Source of the DNA: Hydractinia symbiolongicarpus
Lineage: Eukaryota > Cnidaria > Hydrozoa > Anthoathecata > Hydractiniidae
DNA: 64,000 nt
Assembly (NCBI RefSeq): GCF_029227915.1
Contig: NC_079883.1
Coordinates: 24,490,001-24,554,000, forward strand
Reading direction: 5' to 3'
Part shown: positions 58,101 to 64,000 of the stretch, piece by piece
Position numbering within the stretch: the stretch's first letter is position 1
Layout: the number at the start of each line of letters is the position of its first letter
Program-made: the position numbers and the translations under genes
The notes under the pieces: generated by a model
Told to the model about the DNA's origin: nothing
Database searches by the model: none
Seen by the model: the letters and a program-made list of their open reading frames with translations, nothing else

Positions 58101-60990
58101 AATGATAGTGATTAGACATTGGTGCAGGAGTAACAAGGGTGTCTGCTAGACCTATCTTTAAAATCTTTAAAAAACTAAATTTCCACATTGTAAAAAGAAA
58201 AACCTTGAAATATAAATATTTTTGAAAAAAGGGGTTGTTTTTTGTTTGCAGTTTTTTGAAATGCTTTAGCCTTTGCGATTTTTGTCTCTTGGTTCTGTTT
58301 GTCGGTTTTCTTATGCCTATGTATTTAATGTTGAAATATGCCAAAAATTATGGCAGAAAACTTTAAAATAACTTTAAAATTATGGCAGAAAACAGAGAAA
58401 AACATGTTGTGTCGTTTCATTCAAGGTTCAGGGTTCCCACGCCTCCTTATAACTCCTCAAATCTCCTCAAATTCAAAAGGTCTCCTCAATTCTTCTCAAA
58501 TCTTGAAATTTCTTTTATATTTTATATTCTAGTTTTATTTAATATTAAGTTGCCAATTTGTGTCTTTCTTCATTTTCACAAGTGTAAGTTTTTCTCCTCA
58601 AATCTCCTCAATTTTGTTAAGCTCCTCAAAAATCTCCTTAAAAGGCCTCAAAATTTCTCAAATTTTGTTTTGAAAAAAGCTTGGGAACCCTGAGGTTATA
58701 AAAATATTAATTGAAAAATAATAACAGAGTTTAAAAAAAAGAATCATATGTCGTAATTTAGCGAACTCGTTCCCGCAAAAATATTGTAATATACTAAAAT
58801 AAAAAGTTAAGAATAATTTAAAAATAAAAATCATAATAAGAACAATTTAAGGCTAAACATATAAGAAAAATCAGGGTAAAAGTACCATGTTCTTAAATAT
58901 ATAGATCTACACGTTTTTTTTATAAGGAACCAGTCAAACGACCATTTAGTAAAATATCCTAAAATCTGAAATCATTTTACAAAGAAAGTTTCTTAACAAG
59001 TTTCCTAATTATGACGGGCCCTATAAAAGAGATATTCAATCGAACATTACTCTCATCAACATTATATACAAGATACTAAATAATTTTTGGATAGTCTTGA
59101 TTTGTCAGGACACAACTAGCAAAAGATTTTTAATATTTTCGAAGGCGACGAGTCAGTTTCTTATATACAAAACGTCTATTTAGATTGCACAGGGATAAAC
59201 ATTTGGTTTCCGCGCTTTTAATTCCACGTGTTTTGAACAGAATACTCTCCCATAGGTATAAACTCCCCTGAAAATCAACATGCCTTTAGAACCTCAGATA
59301 TATTACCTAAATTTTTTATTTATATTTTTCCCGCGTAAATTTCTAGCGCGTTTGTCCTGCTTAAATATCGGAAAACTTTCAAAGTAAAAAACTATTAATT
59401 CTTATCGTGAGGGTCATTTACAATAATATTTACTCAACTTTGACCGCTTTGAAATATTTCGGTCCACGGTGTGTTTATTAGTACTATTACAGTTTTTATC
59501 CAATTAAAATTTCAAACCGCCGTGAGATTCTCGTGTAAATACTTAACCAGTGAACGGTTTTAGATTAGTACAGCTGCTTAAAAAATCACGAACATCACAA
59601 AAGGTTTGGCCCTTTGCGAACCACCCTTCTTAAAGCAATTCAACCCCAATTTTTGCTGTGGTATGGAATTTTGCTTACCTCGAAATTCACTTTGGTCTCA
59701 TATAAACGGTGCCTCGATGTTTTTTAAAACACCAAGATTGCACGTTATGCTAATAGGTCAACATTTTTACGTTTGTAATGTTATTTTAAGGGTTATTTTG
59801 TCCCTAGTTCCAACTCTCTCATGCGGATTATAAAAAAGTCGACGTGTGTTGTGTTTTAAGGACCTTTCATTTTTCAGAATTATGTTAAGGATTTGTATAC
59901 CGGGTACATCATCTGTTGTTATATTGTTGTTGTATTCAATTACAGTAACTGAATTGAGACATTTTTTTATGCTTCCGCATGTTTTGTTTTTTATTTTTTA
60001 TTTTATTTTTACCATGGATCTGAGGGAGAGCTTCGAAACGATTACAAATGCGTCATGTTACCAAGAAGGAAAGACTCAGTTTTTTCGATAGGACAGTAAA
60101 ATTTCACACGGGAAGGATGTGTTTAATTCGTGCTAACCCTACATAAATACAACAACGGGAAACTTTTTTCACAGCTCTCGCATTGCGAAAAAATGGGAGT
60201 GTTTATTCCACAATAGAGGAATTTTAATTAAAATGGAATTGTTTTGAACGATAGCGTATTGTGTTTAATGCGGTGTTTAATTACACATACCGTTGATTCC
60301 GTCCATGAACGTCATAGTTTGTCACGTACGCGCAATTACCTCCTCTCCACTCCAATCTTCGAGAGATACAACGGCGCCAACTTATTTTGCTAAATACCGG
60401 ACTCAATTTGCGGCAATTAGCTCAAAATATAATTCCCTCACAATGCCTATTATTTGAATGTTTTTTGTTTCCCGGATAAGTGAAATTATATTTCGAGATG
60501 CTGTTCTCAATCTGGTTTTCATTCAAAATAAAAATTTTTCTCTGCTTTCGTTGACGCAAATAGATAATCTCACAATTAGAACATTCAAAAGAGTTGCTAG
60601 GAACGTTACATGTAAAGGACACGAAAGTTTTTATGCAGCTTTCCCAGCTGTAAATTTAGTCCGGAGTCCTGTCGGTGGCTTTTACCCACATAAAGCAGTA
60701 TTTAGCAAGGTTAAAGACTTGATTATTCTCATGCTGTGCATAAAATCTCTATTCTTCTTCACTTGTAGTTTCGTCTTACAAATGGTTCGTCACTCAATGC
60801 TAACTTTAAAACCGACAGCACTCTCAATGACGTCCGGCAGCATATATCTGATAACAGAAATGACGACAATCTTCCATCCTCGCTGTCGACGACGTTTCCC
60901 AGGAGAACATTTACTGAGTCGGATATGTCAAAAACTGTGAAAGAATTAGGGTTGGTTCCTTCTGCTGTTTTAGTCCTAGGCAAAATGTAA
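49108..60990 (+). CDS. UBXN1: UBX domain-containing protein 1 (SAKS1)
   Basis: Twelve coding exons join in phase to 328 residues: 49108-49175, 49291-49344, 49488-49549, 50140-50254, 50641-50677, 51844-51938, 52427-52481, 52560-52624, 52840-52911, 53557-53614, 54228-54311 and 60769-60990. Domains: N-terminal UBA (ALVEMGFSKERVEQALNATN, residues 11-40), a C2H2-type finger (CEDCG...HAARTGH, about 97-120), a charged coiled coil (about 138-227, with EEHAQLEMKRLAEERRKEKL), and a C-terminal UBX domain (IQ|FRLTNGSSLNANF to LVPSAVLVLGKM, about 250-328). The UBX loop reads TFPRR, like the FPRR p97-binding loop of the human protein. Known role: binds ubiquitin through UBA and p97/VCP through UBX, regulating degradation and innate signalling. 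Human UBXN1 is 297 residues. The last intron is 6457 bp. For exon 8 the CAAG|CAAGCG acceptor was chosen because the alternative breaks the next exon. Confidence 0.95.
51948..52218. mobile_element. MITE with CAGGGTTCC termini, copy 1
   Basis: It lies in UBXN1 intron 6, only 9 bases after the exon 6 end. It starts CAGGGTTCCTCATAACTCC, ends AACCCTG, and shares CTCCTCAAATCTCCT repeats and the TGTGT(T/C)(C/T)TTCATTTT(T/C)ACAAGT block with the copy at 58429. Flanks AATTT and AATTA approximate a 5-bp target duplication. Confidence 0.65.
53639..53855 (-). repeat. SINE family A, copy 2
   Basis: It lies in UBXN1 intron 10, starting 24 bases after exon 10. It matches 9749-9965: CCTGGTGCATTTAAA, CAACTAG, TTCGTGCTGAAGGCTAAGC and GTCTCTGGCATGACTTG blocks in order. 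The tRNA-like head is largely lost. Confidence 0.7.
57147..57174. repeat. (AAT)n microsatellite
   Basis: About nine AAT units lie inside the UBXN1 last intron. Confidence 0.9.
58429..58692. mobile_element. MITE with CAGGGTTCCCA inverted termini, copy 2
   Basis: The element is 264 bp, starting CAGGGTTCCCA and ending TGGGAACCCTG with one spacer difference, a terminal inverted repeat of about 10 bp. It is flanked by a perfect 5-bp target duplication AGGTT (58424-58428 and 58693-58697). The interior is built of repeated TCTCCTCAAA-like units. It has no coding capacity. The CAGGGTTCCC end recalls hAT elements, but those make 8-bp duplications, so the family is left open. Confidence 0.8.
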
Positions 60991-63335
60991 ATATCTAATT
61001 TTTATAATATTCTTGTTGTGAAATATATCATCTTTCTGTATTTTTGTATTTTTTTTTTCCTTTTTCCCTTTTGTTTTGTAGTTTTTTAAAATTGACAAAT
61101 TATTTAACGGTTATATTAGCCATAAGAATGATTCCTGTTACAATCAGCATTGATTTATTGAGATTGATATGACGCTCCAATAGACAATATAAACATCTTT
61201 ACCAAATTTACCTGGGGCCTAAGTTTGCTCGAAACTAAGACTTAAAAAATTATTTAAGGAGGGTGTGGGACGTACTTGAAATTTTTTCGCCTACAGTTAA
61301 ATCGTATCGAGTTCAAACACAGAAGCTTTGTTATTGTTTTAAAAAGGAAACTCTTCAATGAACTTAAATTTTCTTTTAATAACATTTATTGGCTACTCGT
61401 TGACACGACGTATTTGAAGACTTAACAAGAGAAAAAATTTATATTGCATCCTTTGTTGTCCTTACTGTTGCTATGGTTACTGTTGCCGTGGTTATAGCTA
61501 CTGTTGCTAAATGTTTTTTTGCATTTTTAATAATATTGCTGCCCTTTTCCAAGAAATCATTTTACGCTTCAAAAATACTGTAAATACTACATCGCCATCA
61601 CTGATTGAATTAAAACTGAGATTTTGGTAGAAAATCCACCTAGGTTTGAATTTTATTGCGGAGGTTGTCAGCGCCTCCGTCGACTCATCGTGTCTCCTTT
61701 CGTTAACATTATTTCAAATTCCTTTAACGACTTCCGCTGGAGTCCTTCATGGAGAAGAAAAATAATTTTGATAAGTATCATTATAAACAGAGTAATTACG
61801 TGCTCGCTGAATCACTATGTTATATTTAGCTATACTTCCTTCATATATTCGAGTCTCTCTCACTCTCTCGCGAAGAAAAATTCTCTCTTACGCTCTTTCT
61901 AGCGAAGGAAGACCAAGTAACTTCTATAACATAGTAGCCTATAAAAACAACGAAGTTCAAGCATCTTATATTCCTCTTTTATAAAATAAAATTGGTATTT
62001 ACAATTTTAAAGTGTTTTGGCAAAAGGTTAAAAAGCGTTTTTATTATATTTGGCGAGGGGTCGAATTTAATAAAGCTATGAAGAAATTTTGATGAGTTAA
62101 AATTACGTGTTTGTTTGTGAGAAATTGTGAGCCAGCCACACGAGCAATTGATTTGCGTCCTTTTACGCTCACAAAAGTGAAAGACACCGCCTTGAAAAGT
62201 TTGTTTATTTAGAAGAAACGTGTAAAGATCTAATATTAATTAAAATCGTATATCTCACACATTTTTAATCTTTTTTGATGCTTTTGTTGCGAATGTAACC
62301 TCACTTATTAAACTCTCTTTGTGTTATCGCTTACCGACATCTCTCTGTTTATCTCATTCGCATTTCTCTTTTTTTTATGTACATGTACAAATTATATATT
62401 TTATTTGCCTCAATAACTCTTTTGATGTTTAAATAAACACAGTCTGTGAAATGTTTGAGCGAGGCTTTCAGTTTGCATAACGCGAGAGCCTTAGGTTATT
62501 GAAAATAAATTTGAAACGTACATGCTATCGTTTCTGCGCACACATTTTAAAAACACACAAATTTTGCCCATGTTTAGCTTCATTGATTACGGAATAAGGT
62601 CCTCTTTCTTAAGTCGTTTATCAAATATTATTTTAATTGAATAATAAGAAAAGCCCCCACTCCATTAGATTTTCCGCCTTCATGCCAACCATGTTTATAG
62701 CAAAATACCCAACAGGCAATCACGTGGTGAGACTATCTTAAAGTTATACCCTGTACACACGCGCCAAAATAAATTAGTTTTGTTTTTGTGACGAACCTGT
62801 AAGGAAAGAATTTTTCGTAATTTTTCTTTTTCTATCCTTTTTTTTTAAATATTTTGGAATTTCAATGTAATCTACTTTCATTTTTCACTTTTAGGAAAAA
62901 TCCAATGATTTTTTTACTTTTGACATGTGTGGACCGGGCATTTAATTGTTTAACTCATAAAAAATCATATAAATCCTTAAAAAAGCTTATAATATTTAAA
63001 TTGCTTTTCTTAAAATAAAAAATATATTTTTTTTTGCATCAAGAAGATTTTTCCAGTTGTCGACCAAAATTTTTGCCAGCTCTTGTTGTTTGTTATGTTC
63101 ATAAAAAGAATATGAAAAAAAATAATAATAACATGCAAATCCTTTGTTTAAAGCATATTGATATTTAATCATAAAAAAGTAAATGAAGCAACTTCCTTTT
63201 CTCTTTGTTTTCTTTGTCTCCCCCCGCGTTTGATTAAATGTTATAAATAGGAGAGCCGTGAGCTTTGATTTGTGGTTTTGGAGTATGACCAAGGTTATAA
63301 GAGGGTCCCGCACAAACGCGCACACACAAAGCAAA
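60991..63335. other. Intergenic region between UBXN1 and the right-edge gene
   Basis: No gene is supported. The short frames are AT-driven. I saw no canonical AATAAA close to the UBXN1 stop. Around 63280-63335 the CpG content rises before the start of the next gene, which fits a promoter and short leader. Confidence 0.4.
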
Positions 63336-63434
63336 ATGGCGTTTGGAGAGGAGATTAGCGACCAAGATAATTCCAGGCAATTTTTCCAAAAAGAATCCGG
63401 TATCGAAAGAGTTTTGGACACTTGTGTTAAAAAG
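63336..63434 (+). CDS. First coding exon of an unidentified gene, continues off the right edge
   Basis: An ATG in AAAATGGCG context opens 33 codons (starts MAFGEEISDQDNSRQFF, ends VLDTCVKK), ending in phase 0 at a GTAATG donor. A pyrimidine-rich acceptor (TTTTTTTTCACAG) ends at 63993, so a second exon may begin at 63994 with Ser-Cys, but only seven bases are in the window. I do not recognise the protein from this fragment. Confidence 0.55.
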
Positions 63435-64000
63435 GTAATGTTTTGAGAATTATTATCTAAATTTTATCTAACCATGTAATTTAAAGTAAAGTTTGCTTGA
63501 GTAATTCGATTTTTTTGAATTACGCGTACGGGATGAGAAATCAGTTCTTTTTTTGGCCATGTGTGCATAGGTTGCATTCTACGACACAGCAATTTTTGTA
63601 GCATGTGTTAAAACCGTTATGTTTCTTTAATAACTTAGCAAACTTTCCAGGATATGCAACTGGGATGCTTTTTGGAACCTAAAAGCCATTTTTAAGTCAT
63701 TTTTTTGTTATCTTGATTATAGAAAAATCTTTGGTAAGCCTTTTTGACTAGCAGAATGTATATTGAAAACTGAAAAGTAGCTAGCTATAAAATTTTAACA
63801 AAACAAAAAATTTGTTTCACTGCACGTACACCTAGCTAGCTATGTTTTTGCTAAGGGTGAATGGATGAAATAAAGTTGACCCTTCTCTTGTGGCTAAAAC
63901 TTTGAAAATATTTCACACAATATGAATGTAGGGATTCTAGGGGGTTCTAATCTTTATAGGGAATATCTTTATACTAGCTGTTTTTTTTCACAGTCTTGCT

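Larger units (their letters stand above)
54312..60768. other. UBXN1 last intron (6.5 kb)
   Basis: The intron has a GTAAAT donor and a CTTGTAG acceptor. It holds the MITE at 58429-58692 and an AAT microsatellite at 57147-57174. Other frames (for example 56074-56334 and 57575-57802, plus strand) lack recognisable protein features. I see no nested gene. Confidence 0.6.

Overview
The window is nuclear DNA from an animal, most likely an AT-rich invertebrate such as a hydrozoan cnidarian. The evidence is spliced genes with GT-AG introns, metazoan gene families (PP2A B56, UBXN1, TRAPPC4, sepiapterin reductase), and a dense mix of Copia, Penelope-like, DIRS-like, LINE, Helitron, SINE and MITE sequences. 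The phylum-level call is an inference from overall character, not from a diagnostic gene.

Layout from left to right. (1) 124-8069, minus strand: the 5' part of a C2H2 zinc-finger transcription factor gene. It has four coding exons plus an alternative first exon, and its 3' end lies off the left edge. (2) 10812-22593, minus strand: a complete 13-coding-exon PP2A regulatory subunit B56 gene (predicted 477 aa). Intron 4 is packed with mobile DNA: a 144-bp mini-Helitron, a Penelope-like element with a GIY-YIG end, and a DIRS-like remnant. Intron 1 holds a hAT-like element. (3) 24292-29414, plus strand: a Copia LTR retrotransposon with identical 253-bp LTRs and one intact 1443-aa gag-pol frame, so a recent insertion. 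(4) 29415-35587: mostly non-genic, with an inverted SINE pair, a LINE reverse-transcriptase relic, a 178-bp TTA microsatellite and a few weak exon-like frames on the minus strand. (5) 35588-47033: a tandem duplication. The ancestral unit is the 3' end of TRAPPC4 plus a sepiapterin reductase gene. Copy 1 has intact TRAPPC4 and SPR-1. Copy 2 has a truncated TRAPPC4 pseudogene, split by a second Copia element (38056-43314, 5-bp target duplication), followed by SPR-2 and a LINE relic. (6) 49108-60990, plus strand: a complete 12-coding-exon UBXN1 (SAKS1) gene (predicted 328 aa), whose C-terminal UBX exon lies beyond a 6.4-kb intron. (7) 63336 to the right edge: the first exon of an unidentified plus-strand gene.

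The genes are not an operon-like functional unit. They are neighbouring housekeeping and regulatory genes: phosphatase targeting (B56), vesicle tethering (TRAPPC4), tetrahydrobiopterin synthesis (SPR), and ubiquitin/p97 biology (UBXN1). The most notable biology is the diverging SPR pair, where one copy has changed both its NADPH-loop glycine and the presumed pterin-anchoring Asp. The layered history of duplication followed by Copia insertion can be read from target-site duplications and LTR divergence.

All exon models come from reading splice sites and checking phase by hand. Family assignments rest on remembered family features, not on searches.
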